Origin: Zerene cesonia
Taxonomy: Eukaryota > Arthropoda > Insecta > Lepidoptera > Pieridae
Assembly (NCBI RefSeq): GCF_012273895.1
Contig: NC_052118.1
Coordinates: forward strand, 6,969,164-7,033,163
Direction of reading: 5' to 3'
DNA length: 64,000 nt
Shown here: piece after piece, positions 10,936-25,100 of the stretch
How the letters are laid out: each line of letters starts with the position of its first letter
Numbering within the stretch: the first letter of the stretch is position 1
The notes under the pieces: generated by a model
What the model was told of the DNA's origin: nothing
The model's input: only the letters and a program-made list of their open reading frames with translations
The model's database searches: none
Program-made: the position numbers and the translations under genes

Positions 10936-11401
10936 TAAAGTATAATTTTGAGGAAAAGAATGTGTTTATAGGGCGATATGTAACGTTTTAGATTGTGTTT
11001 GGACATAATATGTAGTTTTGTCTTGAATATGATTTTATAAGGGCATTGCATGAAACTTAGATACCTTTCAACTTCAAGATAACTATTATACCTATCTATG
11101 GAATATTTTATCGTGGTTAAGATTTTTTTGGTTTAAAATTCGATGAAATTATAACGGGTATAACAAGTATGAAGGTGTTAATTAGTGAGGTGTTTCAGAG
11201 GTCAGGGGCTAAGAGATTTAAATGACTAGTAATAGCGGTGCATTAGGAGGGTTCACGAAGTTTTCTAGCCAAATTATGTAGTTAGTATTCATGTATCTTT
11301 ATTACATAATTATTTATTGCGGTATACGAGAGAAAGTACAATATCAAAAGATCGTGTAAGATTTAAAGATTACTGTATTCATTTCATTGGTTTAAACGAG
11401 A

Positions 11402-11450
11402 AGAAGCCTTCGAATTTAGATTATTTAAATAATATAAATTCGAAGCTTCT
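11402..11450. repeat. Imperfect inverted repeat
   Basis: AGAAGCCTTCGAATTTA and TAAATTCGAAGCTTCT are near reverse complements (one indel) around a small AT palindrome (TTATTTAAATAA). The whole forms a near-palindrome of about 49 bp. Confidence 0.7.
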
Positions 11451-11719
11451 ATTGCGCGCGACGATTGTTGCTCTTTACGCAAGTATGAACTTCTAATCAT
11501 AAATTGCTTAAATTTGTTATTCAAATAGACAGAGTATACGTACATAATTTAGCTTGCAATAACATACAGGCTACTTTTTATCCGGCCACCCTCCGAGGGA
11601 AACTGACAGCTGAAGCAAGTTAAGGACTATGTTTCATTGTACAAAGTTTTAAAGACAAATAAACGAAAGAACCAGCCACTTTAAATGTGACATAGATTGT
11701 CTGGAACAATTATATTCAA

Positions 11720-11995
11720 GTTCATCGGAAGCAATTGCGACGGTATTCGCTACCCCATAGAGGCCGATCCGTTTCCGGGTTCAGATTGATCCCGCTGGCT
11801 GGGGTGCGTCCCCTCCCTACCGTGTTCGGTCACCTCCCGGCAATCGCGCGCTGTCCTTTGCCGCGGGAGGGCGCTGCCACAGCGCCGCGAGTTTTTATCA
11901 CGTGTTCGAATACGTCGAGTTTCGTGACACTACGCGCGTGTCTAGAATAGGAACCGGCCTATTCGTGTGTAAACGAATGTTTGTAGCGCATTATT
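11720..11995 (+). promoter_or_regulatory. OtopLa: GC-rich block, possible OtopLa promoter
   Basis: This block is strikingly richer in G+C and CpG than its surroundings (for example GCGCGCTG and GCGCCGCGAG) and contains an E-box, CACGTG, near 11899. It lies about 1 kb before the OtopLa start codon on the same strand. No start site can be read directly. The open frame at 11735-11950 looks like a by-product of base composition. Confidence 0.35.
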
Positions 11996-12903
11996 GTTGT
12001 TCCCTGGGGATTAGTGACGGATATTTTTTATTCGCTACGAATGCATAATTAAATAATTTGTTGTAGTTTTAGGTTTTTGAATCTGGTCGGTTTGCACGCT
12101 AACTTTACCATGACGGATATTGAGATCAAACAAATAGCGATCAGTTAAAAATGATTGGACATGAATTATTTATCAATGACTCAACAGGATGGATCGTCCA
12201 TATCAAATATTTAAAACTACTTGCGATACATATTTATGATCGGTAGCTTTAGGGCGCACAATTTGTTTGATTGATGGTTTCGATTATTATTTTGGCAAAC
12301 GCCTTTGCCGCGCAAACAAAGACAATACACTAAACTAAATTTACTAGTGGCTAATTTAATTTATGAATATTAGCATATTGCTTGTATGATAGTTTCAATT
12401 ACTTTTGAAAATACATTTTTTGATTATTTAAATAGGTATCTATTTGGAATACCGTGCGTGATCAGTCGTCGGTGTTCATTTAAAACGCGGGGCACGGTGT
12501 CGATTCTGGGGAAGGTTAAACTAGGAACGGTTCACAGGTCATTGTTCTTTTTTACGACGGTTCGTTTTTAGTTAACAGAGATAAATTACTATTGTTCTAT
12601 TAAGTATCTTTTTGTCTTTCTTTTTGATTGTAAGCATCTGGTTTGGAACGTAAATTAGTCAAATGGACGCCCCACAAGTTTTCGGAATTCAATTATACAT
12701 TGTAGGGCAAAAAAATAAACTTGAATGATAAAACGATTCCGTTATTAGTAAAAGTTGTGACTAATTTCTTTTTTGAACCCACTTTTTTTAACTAGTTAGT
12801 TGTAAACAAAGTTACGAAGATGCCTTAACTTTGGTTTTCATGACAACAAAATGGATTACAAAGAAGTGAGAAAGCGAACTGTATATTGATAGTTAAAGTT
12901 TGA

Positions 12904-12918
12904 ATGGAGGTGAAATAA
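12904..12918 (+). promoter_or_regulatory. OtopLa: Upstream ORF in OtopLa leader
   Basis: A short ATG ORF (MEVK, stop TAA) ends 11 nt before the chosen OtopLa ATG at 12930. If the transcript leader includes it, it could reduce initiation at the main start. That depends on the unmapped transcription start. Confidence 0.35.
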
Positions 12919-12929
12919 AAGTGACCAAG

Positions 12930-13150
12930 ATGGATGATAGTTCCCCGGATCTGTCGCTTAAATTGCGACGAGGGTCAAGCGATTCCAGAGAGTCCTTTTA
13001 TATGGACTTTGCCCAAGGAATCGATTCTGATATTGAAGAAGTGACAACAATTGAAAGGATTATCCCAGAGCACCCCGGCGGTAGAGCGGAAGGCGACGCT
13101 GACACTCTTGCAACTCCCTCTGGGCTAGAAGACAAAGATTTGTCGCAATG
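12930..13150 (+). CDS. OtopLa: OtopLa coding exon 1 (acidic cytoplasmic N-terminus)
   Basis: Encodes residues 1-73 plus two bases of codon 74, ending at a strong donor (GTGAGT at 13151). The peptide is polar and acidic (MDDSSPDLSLKLRRGSSDS…). The junction to 38435 is chosen on phase, so the link across 25 kb is inferred. Confidence 0.75.
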
Positions 13151-16100
13151 GTGAGTGTAGTGGCATTGTCTTCTTTATACTTTTTAACGACATCTCCTTG
13201 TTTACTTTGGGCTTCAAACTAAAGAGCTAAGGTGTTTTTGTACTCTTATTCATTTTACATACATCTTAGTTAGGATTACTGTGTTGAATGGTTGCGAACG
13301 AACATAATTGAATAACATCTATATATAATTGAATTTATTCTATTTCTTAAATTATGCAGTTTGGTAATTTTTCTTAAACTACCTTAAACTTTATGCTCTT
13401 ATTTGTACTAAAAACAATCAGGTGGGTATAGTTAGGTATTAACCCAGTATTTCATTCAGAATTAATTATTGGTGTTACTAATAAATCTATTGATTTATAT
13501 TTTTAATTGCTTTATCCGAAAAATAAAGGAGCGTTTAAATGTAACCGATGTTAATAGGATACGTGGAAAGTGTGGTTGTCAGACACCAATCGATTTCAGA
13601 CAATTAAATTGAGCGACGTGTTTGTTTGCTCTTAATTGTCTGTTGTATTTGCAGTGAAAATAATTGTTAATTATTTTACTGGGACACAAAATATACTTTA
13701 TAAATATGCAACGAACATGAAAGTACAACGATTAATTAATATGTAGCAATTTTTTGTTGATTAAGATATGTATATTTGTATAAACTCCCACTCTTGCTCT
13801 AGCCTTTTCTCTCTCTAAGAATAAAATTTGACAACAAACATATCTTTGAAACAAAAAATAACAATAAACGAGTTGTTCTTAAGAATCATCAAGATACGTT
13901 TGTTTTTTATCTGCCACATTATACGGCAACCGCGAAGTCGACCGCAAAGTAGAGTACTTTGATCGAAGCAAGAGCATGTCAGTCAGACACTCGTTTGACA
14001 GGTCCGATAAGGCTTTCTACGGCCCTATAGGTCAGATAACCATATGAGATGAAGCTATTCAGGTTATCAGATTCATGCTTGCTCATCGCGAGTTAATAAC
14101 CGGCCAATTAAAGTTTACTTACGAATGGTAATATGACTAAACGTGATATATGGTAATTTAAGTTGCCCGGTTAGCTACGTAAAATAGATTGATGAGTCTA
14201 ACAACAAAGGCATGCTAAAATATATGCGATAAATCTAATATACCTAAAATGGTTATTTAGTATTCTATAGCAGTTTCTGAAACTGAGCATGAGTTTTAAT
14301 GAAATTTGTTTTTTTTTTCTGATGAATGAATGGATTAATATTTTTTTTCGGCCAAGTAGGTGATCATTCTGTAATAGGATACAGGCTTGAGAGCGTGAGA
14401 TTCCAGGATATATCGGTTCCATGTTCACCTGTTAACCTCGGTACCAAGGAGACGATGAGAAATAATTATGAAGATATAATTTCCTTTATACTCTTATCGA
14501 CTCTTTATATAAAGCAACGTACAAGTTTTCAAATACAATTAAAAACAAAAAGCACCGTTTCATCTTAATCATTTAGTTCTTTTAACGGTTGCACCATTAC
14601 TTAAATGAAATAGTCGTCTTAACTTTTAAGTAAACAGATAAGTGTCTGTTTATTTTTGCTTAAGTGCTTTCTAACATGATTGATTTAAAGTTTCAACTAA
14701 TTTGTAAATATTAAGTCTATAAAATATGGTAAATCGATAGCATTTTAGTAATATATATATTAACTAGATGCAAATTTGCAAGTCGAGGACGTGCAAATTT
14801 ACAGAATAATTCATAGTATGCAATATTTAATGAATACATGTAATTAAATGTAAATTGTATTATTAAATGTAAAATGTAAATTTGGAACTGACATACGCTA
14901 TTTCTACGGGCAACAAGCGAGCGAAGCCGTATTCTGAAGTATATTGGTATGTTTTCGTAAAGTTGTAAGTTCTTCTAGCTTATTGACGCTCGCTAATTAT
15001 GCATTTATGCCTTTTATACTTGGTGAAGTAAAAAGAGTTTGTGTTTGTTCAATTTCTATTGTTTTTTGTATGGAGATTGGGGGAGCCGGAGGCCTGTTTC
15101 TTTTTCCTCATCCTTCCCAGTCCATTCCGTTTCCAAGACGTCAATCCTTTTCTAACTTTCAAAGTGGACAGCGCATTTGCAGAGGCCTCTTCATGAGCGG
15201 TGCTGATCGCTTATCATCAGGCGAACCACAAGGCATGTGAGCTATTACATAAAAAAAAATTGAAATAGATTTTATGAAGACCGCATGAATGAAAGACGTT
15301 GTATACAGATCACTATGACGTCGCAGATATGCCGTTTGTGATTTATTACGTATTCAGCCACGTCATTTATATTGATCTTACGTTCAACGACCGCTACAAT
15401 AGGCGCTGCTCATTCAGTGTTTTTCGATTCTTCATCAGCTTTATTTAAATAAACATTGGCTTTTAATCCGTTGTTTCACAATGTTATTTATTATAAGTCA
15501 TTTATAACGCTCAAGTTGGAAGATTGGAATATTTTAGGTGGTATTTATTAAAACCGTTTGGAATTTGAAAATAAACGATTGGTTGCATTTGTAGACTTAT
15601 AAAGACGTCTATTGTGAAATGTTAATCATTATTAACCCTACATTAAAACGAAGGATGCTATGAGTTTTAGGTGGTTTTCTGTCTTCCGTATAGCTTCTAT
15701 AAAACGAATTATCATATTCAGCTGTATTTTTATTTGTGATTAAATTCTTACACATACCTAAACTATAATACCACTAGATATTCCTATATCTATTGGCATA
15801 TCTATCTATTGTCGTTTATAAACCAACGTAAATACGCTCAAACATTACATATAGAGTGAAGCTAGACACTCCTATTAGGTTCATACATGTTAACCTAAAC
15901 CACATTGATAATTGTATTTATAACATGCAATGGCATTCATAATATATTGATCATTGACGTGTGGTTAATAACAATATTGCATTCAAATAAGAGTATTGAT
16001 TATGTTCTGCTAAACTATACTTGTTGTTATAATAAAATTTATACATATTGTTATGAATAGAGTACTTATCATGTTCTATTCGGAATTTTAGCGTAGTAAT

Positions 16101-19100
16101 CTATTTAATTGAAGTCCAATATATTTGTAAATATACAGTGTAGGTAGTCTAGAGATAGACTTGCACCTGTGTATGGACTATGGATATATACCTAGTCTTG
16201 CCATAAATATTGTAATAAAGAAAAAAGAAAATTGTTAACTGCAAATAACATTTATTNNNNNNNNNNNNNNNNNNNNNNNNNNNNNNNNNNNNNNNNNNNN
16301 NNNNNNNNNNNNNNNNNNNNNNNNNNNNNNNNNNNNNNNNNNNNNNNNNNNNNNNNNNNNNNNNNNNNNNNNNNNNNNNNNNNNNNNNNNNNNNNNNNNN
16401 NNNNNNNNNNNNNNNNNNNNNNNNNNNNNNNNNNNNNNNNNNNNNNNNNNNNNNNNNNNNNNNNNNNNNNNNNNNNNNNNNNNNNNNNNNNNNNNNNNNN
16501 NNNNNNNNNNNNNNNNNNNNNNNNNNNNNNNNNNNNNNNNNNNNNNNNNNNNNNNNNNNNNNNNNNNNNNNNNNNNNNNNNNNNNNNNNNNNNNNNNNNN
16601 NNNNNNNNNNNNNNNNNNNNNNNNNNNNNNNNNNNNNNNNNNNNNNNNNNNNNNNNNNNNNNNNNNNNNNNNNNNNNNNNNNNNNNNNNNNNNNNNNNNN
16701 NNNNNNNNNNNNNNNNNNNNNNNNNNNNNNNNNNNNNNNNNNNNNNNNNNNNNNNNNNNNNNNNNNNNNNNNNNNNNNNNNNNNNNNNNNNNNNNNNNNN
16801 NNNNNNNNNNNNNNNNNNNNNNNNNNNNNNNNNNNNNNNNNNNNNNNNNNNNNNNNNNNNNNNNNNNNNNNNNNNNNNNNNNNNNNNNNNNNNNNNNNNN
16901 NNNNNNNNNNNNNNNNNNNNNNNNNNNNNNNNNNNNNNNNNNNNNNNNNNNNNNNNNNNNNNNNNNNNNNNNNNNNNNNNNNNNNNNNNNNNNNNNNNNN
17001 NNNNNNNNNNNNNNNNNNNNNNNNNNNNNNNNNNNNNNNNNNNNNNNNNNNNNNNNNNNNNNNNNNNNNNNNNNNNNNNNNNNNNNNNNNNNNNNNNNNN
17101 NNNNNNNNNNNNNNNNNNNNNNNNNNNNNNNNNNNNNNNNNNNNNNNNNNNNNNNNNNNNNNNNNNNNNNNNNNNNNNNNNNNNNNNNNNNNNNNNNNNN
17201 NNNNNNNNNNNNNNNNNNNNNNNNNNNNNNNNNNNNNNNNNNNNNNNNNNNNNNNNTGACAGATTCGAAATTCAAATGTAATATTTTTTTATAATTAAGT
17301 GTAACAGTATTTATGGCCAGACTAAGTATTTCACTAATGTATCTCATTATAAGATTAACTGTTTGAGTTTACAAAACATTCGCAAACAACTTGTTTTAGA
17401 ACGATATACCTACCTTACGAGTAAGCTTTAAAATCTGATTTATGTGTGTTTTTATCTAGAGGGTATTCGGAAATCGCTCAATGAATATGAAAAACTTTTC
17501 TATTGACCGGGCACATGCCTCTGGGCTCATAATAAATGTTTTACGAAAGAATACAGCTCTATACCCCCACAATAAAGCGCTGTCGCTTTGTGTAGTAAGT
17601 ACTGTTACTGCACAAAGCTTGTGCGTTAACGATACTGCAGGTAAGTCATTGAATTTATTAAATACAAACAATATAAATATTTGTTCCTCATTAGAATATA
17701 TTAAAAGCAGTGGTGGCTCAGTGGTGAGAACCTCGGACTTCAAAATCGATAAGTTGGGGTTCGAGACCAGGCGAGCATGCACGAAATAAATTGATTTTCC
17801 AATTTATCTGCGCATGTAGATAACATCACCACTGCTTTAAACCGCGAAGGAAAACATCGTGAAGAAACCGGCATGTCCGAGAATCAAAAGTCCGACGACA
17901 TGTGACATCTGCCAACCCGCCTTTGGTCAGCGTGGTGGATAATGGCATGAACCCTCATAGGAGGCCTGGGTCCCAGCAGTGGGAACATAATATAAGGGCT
18001 GATGATGATGATGATGATTATAATGAGAATATATTATCATTCATCATACTGTCATTATTAACATATTTGCCTTCGCAAAAGGATTAATAAAATTAGTAGA
18101 ACAGTTTTTGACAAGTAATCTTTTTACAATATTAGTTAAGATCTTTATAATACATATGCCATACGAGTGGTATGTATCCCTGTTGCATATCATCCGTCAT
18201 CATGTGTCACGACCTACGCTCACGATCGCCTTGTGTGGTCTGCGTATTAATAACTAGTAACTACACTCTTGCGCAATGTCTAATAACATTCATTAAATTG
18301 TGTTTAAAACGATTTAGTTCTCATAAGGAAGATCAGATATAGGTTCAGTCCAATATGGATGTTGTTGTTTTTATTCCGTTTCCTTGTAAGTTTTGATATT
18401 CTTATTAGTTTGTGTTGTAATTATCACGTTTTCAAGCAAATATTTTATAATTTACCTACTTACTTATATTTGTATTATTTTGTAAGACTTTCTATTATAA
18501 CTAAATATTCAGTGAGTTAAATAGTCGTTGGTTATTGTGACGAAATAGATCTATCTACGATATTTATTTTCAAAATAATTCGTATTATAGTTTTTAATAT
18601 CATTCAAACCTTCTTTAAAATGTCTTGATAAATTATTTTTAAACCACTTTCAGCAAAAGAACAGAAAGGTATCCCACCTTAAAGAATGTTGAAACAACCC
18701 CAACCCACATACTATACTACGATAGTCTCTGAAAGTACCTACATGAATCTTACAAAGATTACACTACAATATGTGATACTTTAATTTTATAATTTTTACC
18801 CAGTTTTTGTTTAATTAAGAATTGTAATATCAGAAATGCACTTCCATGAAACGTAAAACCGTGAAAGTTATGTAGGTTAAGAATTTTATGAGGGGTCAGG
18901 TAGGCACCTGCGTTAACCCTTGTTCGCCTATTCGGTAAAATGTTCCGCGTTATTACATTTTTAGGAAAGATTCCTGTAAAACATAAGCCACATTTAAAGT
19001 TGCCATCTTTTGCAAATTATTCAATAACGAACTTTTTGTGGGTTTACTAATCTACGTACGAAATGATCTCATTTAATGTACAATACCTTTATGAAATTTT

Positions 19101-22100
19101 TAATGTAATTAAAGGAATATGTAATTAAAATTATCGCATATAATAATTTATGGAAAGTAATATGAATAATGTAGAGGCATTTTATCAAATTGCTATGCAA
19201 ATATACGTAATAGAGTTAAATACACGACGTCAACCAGACACCCTGCGATATAATTATGTTTGAGAGTTTACACTTCGATTTATTACCAACACCATTGGCT
19301 AGGTATTATTTTATGTAAATGTACTAAATTACGCACCCATTTTGTATTTATTTAAGGAAATGAGAAATGCTGATATGTGGTCTGAACTTAAGTCATCAAA
19401 AGAAGAATGTTCAATTTACATATCTATATAATTAATACTGGTATATTGGTAGGTACCATCTAAAAAGCTAATTCCAAAATATAAAGACGTTCATGAATTA
19501 TTAACGTAAGATTTATGCCTTACAAGCAATAATAACTAACGAAAAATCTGCGACACAATGGACTTAATAGACATAAATGAGACAAACATTTTCCATCTGA
19601 GTAAATGTTAAATAATTTAATATTACAATAAACCATTTTTTTTATTCCTACATAACTTATTTGAAAGTCTATATCTATATTACATTTAATTTTCCAGAAG
19701 AACTACGGAAATAAACATATATTTAAAAAAATACTTGTCGGAATTGCACGACTCATAAGGCGAAGCATTAGACTTTAGAGAGTGCTTTACTAACGAATAA
19801 ATATCATTTCATAAACACGCTATCAACTAAAGTAAAAATCACGCTTTGACGATAGAATCAACTAAATTCTTTCACTAGCTCTTTTACAGAGTATACGTAA
19901 GAAAATAAATTATTTCATTCTAGCGATAATAATCAGGATAATAAGTTAAACTCCTTAAATTAATGAATTGTCACCGATCCTTGAAAAGTGTTTTAAGTTT
20001 TAATTAAATCTGTCTATTTAAGATTGGTAAAAATCTAGTCTTAAGGAGTAAAATTAAAAATAAAGCGTCAAAAATAGTTATAAGACGGAAAAATGTACCT
20101 ACTTCAATTAATAAACCGAACTAATCGTACCTACATAAAATACATGGATTTAAATTAATAACGTAGATAGGCTTGAATTTGTACATATTTCATTTACAGT
20201 AAATAGTTATCATATTAAGTGATGTTAAATATAGAAAGTGACATGAGTTTTACAATTTTAAAGCCTCACGTCGCTTTGCCGACTTCATTTTAACGTTGCA
20301 GCTCAAGTGCCGGCAATTAGACTGTTAATGCGATGATTTTATTACAAAATCTAATAAATGTATTACTGTGGATATTAAAGCATGTTTTCCTAGTCTAATT
20401 TAAAACTGGTATATCCGAAAAGGGCGTAGAGTATCAGGGATATGCTTTAATAAATATATTTTTAACATGTTTTGTGTTGATATTAATATCGAATAAAAAA
20501 ATTAAACAATTTCTATAGAACAAAAATTACAACCGACTTAAGAAACTGCTTCGTTTTTGGGAACACCCATGTTGTTTTTTTAATATAGTCGTATAGATTT
20601 AATGTGGAGTTTTAGAGACGTTCATTTAACACTTTCTTACAGTTTTATGTTGTGTGACAACATGCATTCAATATTTAATCTATTTGACTTTTAGATAAAT
20701 AATGATTATGCACATACTTAGATAATAACCTCAAAATTGATGGTCCTTACTGTAATACGTCTGGTCAAGTAAGAATTTATTTATTAGAATTTTATAAATT
20801 AGTTCTCTAGGACTTTTCTATATTGCACCGAAAAACGTCCCGATGAGAAGGATAACGTCAGAATGTCTTCTCATAAAATACTTTAACATGGCTTTAGAAG
20901 AGCCAAGGGACGCATCAGGCTCAGAGGAATTATGGGAAGGAAAAATACGGCGCTCTCCCTGAGGAGGCTATTAAAATTACCAGAAAAATGCATGTTAGAA
21001 ATGTTCTTTATAGAATAAATCAGTGTAGTGATTTATTTTTCTATTAGAAATTATGAAGTTAGATGGTTGATTTTTATTGTTATCATGCGACATAAAAAAA
21101 TATAGTAAATTGTTTTTGATTTCATTTGAAAGATATAGATGAGGAATAAGTGTTATATACACAAAAAACTCACAGTCTTGCACACTTATTGTACACGCTA
21201 ATAAAATAGATCCAATTAAGAAGCTCATCCAGTGGTTCTCGTTACGTCAGTCATTGTATCGGATAGCTATCATTTCCACTATAATCATTCCGTCTGGTTC
21301 CGCCGTTGATTAGAGCATGCGGTCCCCTCGTCTCAAACAGACAGTTTATAGCATGATTCGGAAACAGGAACACACATGAGTACGTTCACTTGAAGCGACA
21401 TGCGACGCTAATTTCACGCCAGACAGCTTGGCAACGGCCTTCCCCAAAGCTTTTACAGAACGCGAATCTACCCGTTCCAAAACAGTGTACATCGCTCCAT
21501 TGACAACGATGTCATCGCGGATTATGTTTTGTACACAGCGATGCATTACGTTCTCGACGTAGTTTTAGATCCGCGGTATACCCACAGATCACTGCGATAC
21601 TGCATTTCAGGGCGTCAAAAGCGTAGCGCATAATTAAAGTTATCTGTTATTCACGTTTCTGATATTCGTCGATCGGCGCCCAATTATAGCAGGAGCGATA
21701 AATGGATTGACTATGCTCAGTATGAATTCACACAAATCGAAACCATTTCAAATGAGACTATTTGTAAGCGTAATTTTATTAACTCACAACTTGCATAAAA
21801 CCATCTAGTAAATTGATTCAAGTTTCAAGAACACGATTATTTCAATGAAATGAAAATTGCAATGATGAATAATTTATTAACTTTTCATAGTAACGAACTT
21901 TTAAGCCGTTTTACTTTTTTGTAGAAAGTTTAAAGCGAGGAAGCATAAATGGCAGTGAACAATTTTTATGAAAGAAAGTAGGTTGAAATTTTTTATGCTG
22001 TTTTGAGCTTATTTTGCAGTTTTAATAAAAACATCGTTAATGGATTTATGTTAGTAATGCTTAGTAAAAGTTCATTAATCTTTTACATTTTTTACCGTTA

Positions 22101-25100
22101 AAATATGTTAAAAGGGATAGCATTTAAGAAATTATGTTGGTGTTTTTATTTGTGCATTTAAGTAGGTTAATGTATAAAATGCTATCCTAAAAGCTTTGGG
22201 GATATTAAACGACGATTATGGGAATTTAAATTTAAAAGGTAGATTTGATATATATTCTAAAGAGTCACATTCGTTCATTAGTACATCCTACTATCCTACT
22301 AATATTATAAATGCGAAAGTTAGTAATGTAAAGTTTGGATGTGTGTGTGTTTGTTGCTCTTTCACGAAAAACTACTGAACCGATTGTAATGAATTTTGGT
22401 ACGTAGACAGCTGGACAACTGGAATAACTTTTTATCCCAACATTCCTACGGGATACGAACTTACGCGGGTGAATCACGGGGCGCAGCTAGTTTATCATAT
22501 GTGGTGAAAATTATTCGTTTTAGATTTGTTAGGTATAACATTATTTCATTGTAAAGTCGATAAGGCTAATTCATTTATAACAAACACAATTATCAATGGG
22601 AATTCATAATACGATAAGTTAATTGATGCAGCTCCACGCTCATATTAATTTAAGGGGCTTCTATTTAACTCGTTGAGAAGCCGTATCAATTTGTAGTGCA
22701 TGCGAGTATAAAACAATTACCCCAAATACATTATATGAAGCATTATACAGAACGTGTCCTGAAACGGAGCCTAAGCGTCGCCTTCAAATTGTGCAAATAG
22801 TTTGCTGCCTTCGCCATTAGCATAAAATGAGCTCCATCCAGTTTGTTTATACGAACGCAGGCACCAGGCAGGTTCAAACTATAATTATATGCACAAAACA
22901 AAGACACTTGTGCTAGTTAACAATTCTCGAATCACAAAGGCAGTGTACATTATTTCCTGATTGCGGCTCAGTCAGCCGCGACAGAATTTGTCGTAGGTAC
23001 TTTCAGCAGATATGTGGGTGACAGCTTGTAAAATTTGGAAGCATACAAAAATTGCGTGCTCTATACTGAAAATTGCATCACACGCGTTGAACGTTTGTAT
23101 TTTTTTAAAGCAAATATGTAAGAAATATATAGTAGTATTTACAATAATAGTGAAATGAGTATTTAATTTTTATTGTATTAATTTGTAGACATACATTGAA
23201 AATAGGTTTAATGCAATTTCAGATCATGTAAGATTTTAATAATCAAAGAGATAAAAAACTTTACGTTTAAATTTTATCTAGATCAAACATCGAGATCGTA
23301 TACCTTGATTTTTATATGTACTAAAAAAAAATATCGCTGTTATAACTATTAGAAGGTAATTAGTATATTAGTTTATAATCCTATCCTACTTCCTACTAAT
23401 ATTAAAAATGCGAAAGTTTGCAAGGATGTGTGTGTGTGTTTGTTGCTCTTTCACGCTAAAACTACTGAACATTGCAACGAAACTTGGTACGTAGACAGCT
23501 GGACAACTGGAATAACATATAGGTAACTTTTTATCCCGATATTCCTACGGAATACGGACTTACGCGGGTGAAACCGTGGGGCGCAGCTAGTAAATTATAT
23601 TTTTACTAATAATCTAAATACGAGTACGTAAGTTTTGGGTTTGTTTGTATTATGTTACGTTGCAACAGAGCGAATTTATTTATCATAGTGTCTAGAAAAA
23701 TTAAGGAGGCTAGTTTTTTAACCGCGGTCAAATATCTCATTATGTACTGTAGATATGTCCTATGACTACGCGGGCGAAGCGACGGGCGAGCGGGTAGTAA
23801 CAATATATGGTGCGGTAGTAGTATAAAGATTTTAAAGAAAACTGTTGAAAGGTTACATTCATTGAAAATAGTTTATGTAAACTGGTTAAATTTAAAATAA
23901 GCTACCTAATCGAGCGGCTAATCGCATCATTTCGTACCATCGTAATGTTTTGACACCACTACTAAAATACGCACGAAAATACGGATTTGCAGAAATGACA
24001 AAAATGAATCTCGCTAAAATCTAATAAAACCAAGTAAGATGAGAGATGCTCAAGAGTGCGCGCTGCCTAAGGAGGCTCTAAAAACAATTTCGACTCATAC
24101 TAACGAGCTTTCCACGTCTGCATTTCATATTAGCCGCGGTATAATGTTCTCTCTGTACGCCCATTTCGCATTAACGCTGTTGATCTTTGTTTTACTAGCT
24201 TGGAACTGCTTTAGGACTTCCGTAATTAATTCCTGAACTTGGAAACTGAGGATGTGATATCAAGGAACTTTTCTCAATCAATGAATAATAAGCATGAATA
24301 GAAAGCAAAATAATTTAGCTTGATTCATTTGTTGAGAGTTGGTGGAATTGTCATCAATTGATTGGAGTGTCTCTTTATTCTTAGACCTGTTCTTTGGATA
24401 TATATGTACTAAAATTATAATAAATAGAGAGAAGTTTTAAAATTAAAATTAATAACCTCTATATACGTAGGCATCGAAGATGAGTAAACAATTTTTTTTT
24501 TGTTTATATACAGAAGGAAGGTATTAATATCATTTTTCGATATATCTACTCTGGGTAATCCATTATCTTATAAATATTTTTTTTTTTTTTTTTTTTTTAT
24601 GTCATGGTCGGCAATGGAGCTGGTGGGTCGCCTGATGGAAAGCGCTACCACCGCCCATGACCATTTGAAGAGGCGTAAGGTCTGTTGCAGACCTTTCGCC
24701 TCCACAAATGGATTGCCGACTTTAATTGGGAAGGGATTAGGAAAGGATTGATGAGAGGAAAGAAGGAAAGGACTGGGAAGGGTAAGGAAAAGGATATGGG
24801 CCTCCGGCTCCCCCACTCACCGTACGAAACACAATAGCAAGCTATTATTTCACGCCGGTTTTCTGTGGGGGTGTGGTACTTCCCCGGTGCGAGCTGGCCC
24901 AATTCGTGCCGAAGCGCGCTCGACTCCCACAATAAATCAAATCTCTCAAATCAAATCAAACAACAATATCTGATTCAACTAGTTTAAAAATAATTATACT
25001 TTTAAATATATATTAAGGTACATGTCATGGAGTATTTTTTCAAACATTTCTAGAACTAACATTATTGTGATTTTCGTAATAAGCAGCCATTTACTGTGTA

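Larger units (their letters stand above)
6639..12929. other. Intergenic region between VAMP7 and OtopLa
   Basis: About 6.3 kb without a recognised protein gene. It holds a MITE-like element (7107-7308), hairpins (about 7410-7450, 7930-7970, 11402-11450), a diverged SINE (about 9606-9780), a retroposon copy (10184-10525), a LINE copy with inverted 5' part (about 10590-10935), a GC-rich block (11720-11995), and the OtopLa 5' leader at the right end. Confidence 0.75.

Noticed and set aside
17714..17768. Possible tRNA gene
   Set aside because: The A and B boxes are perfect, but the rest matches a repeated SINE body with a GAT-repeat tail, and a functional cloverleaf is not evident.
24039..24236. 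65-codon frame with a hydrophobic segment in OtopLa intron 1
   Set aside because: No splice site of the required phase, no homology recognised, and length is within chance for this sequence.
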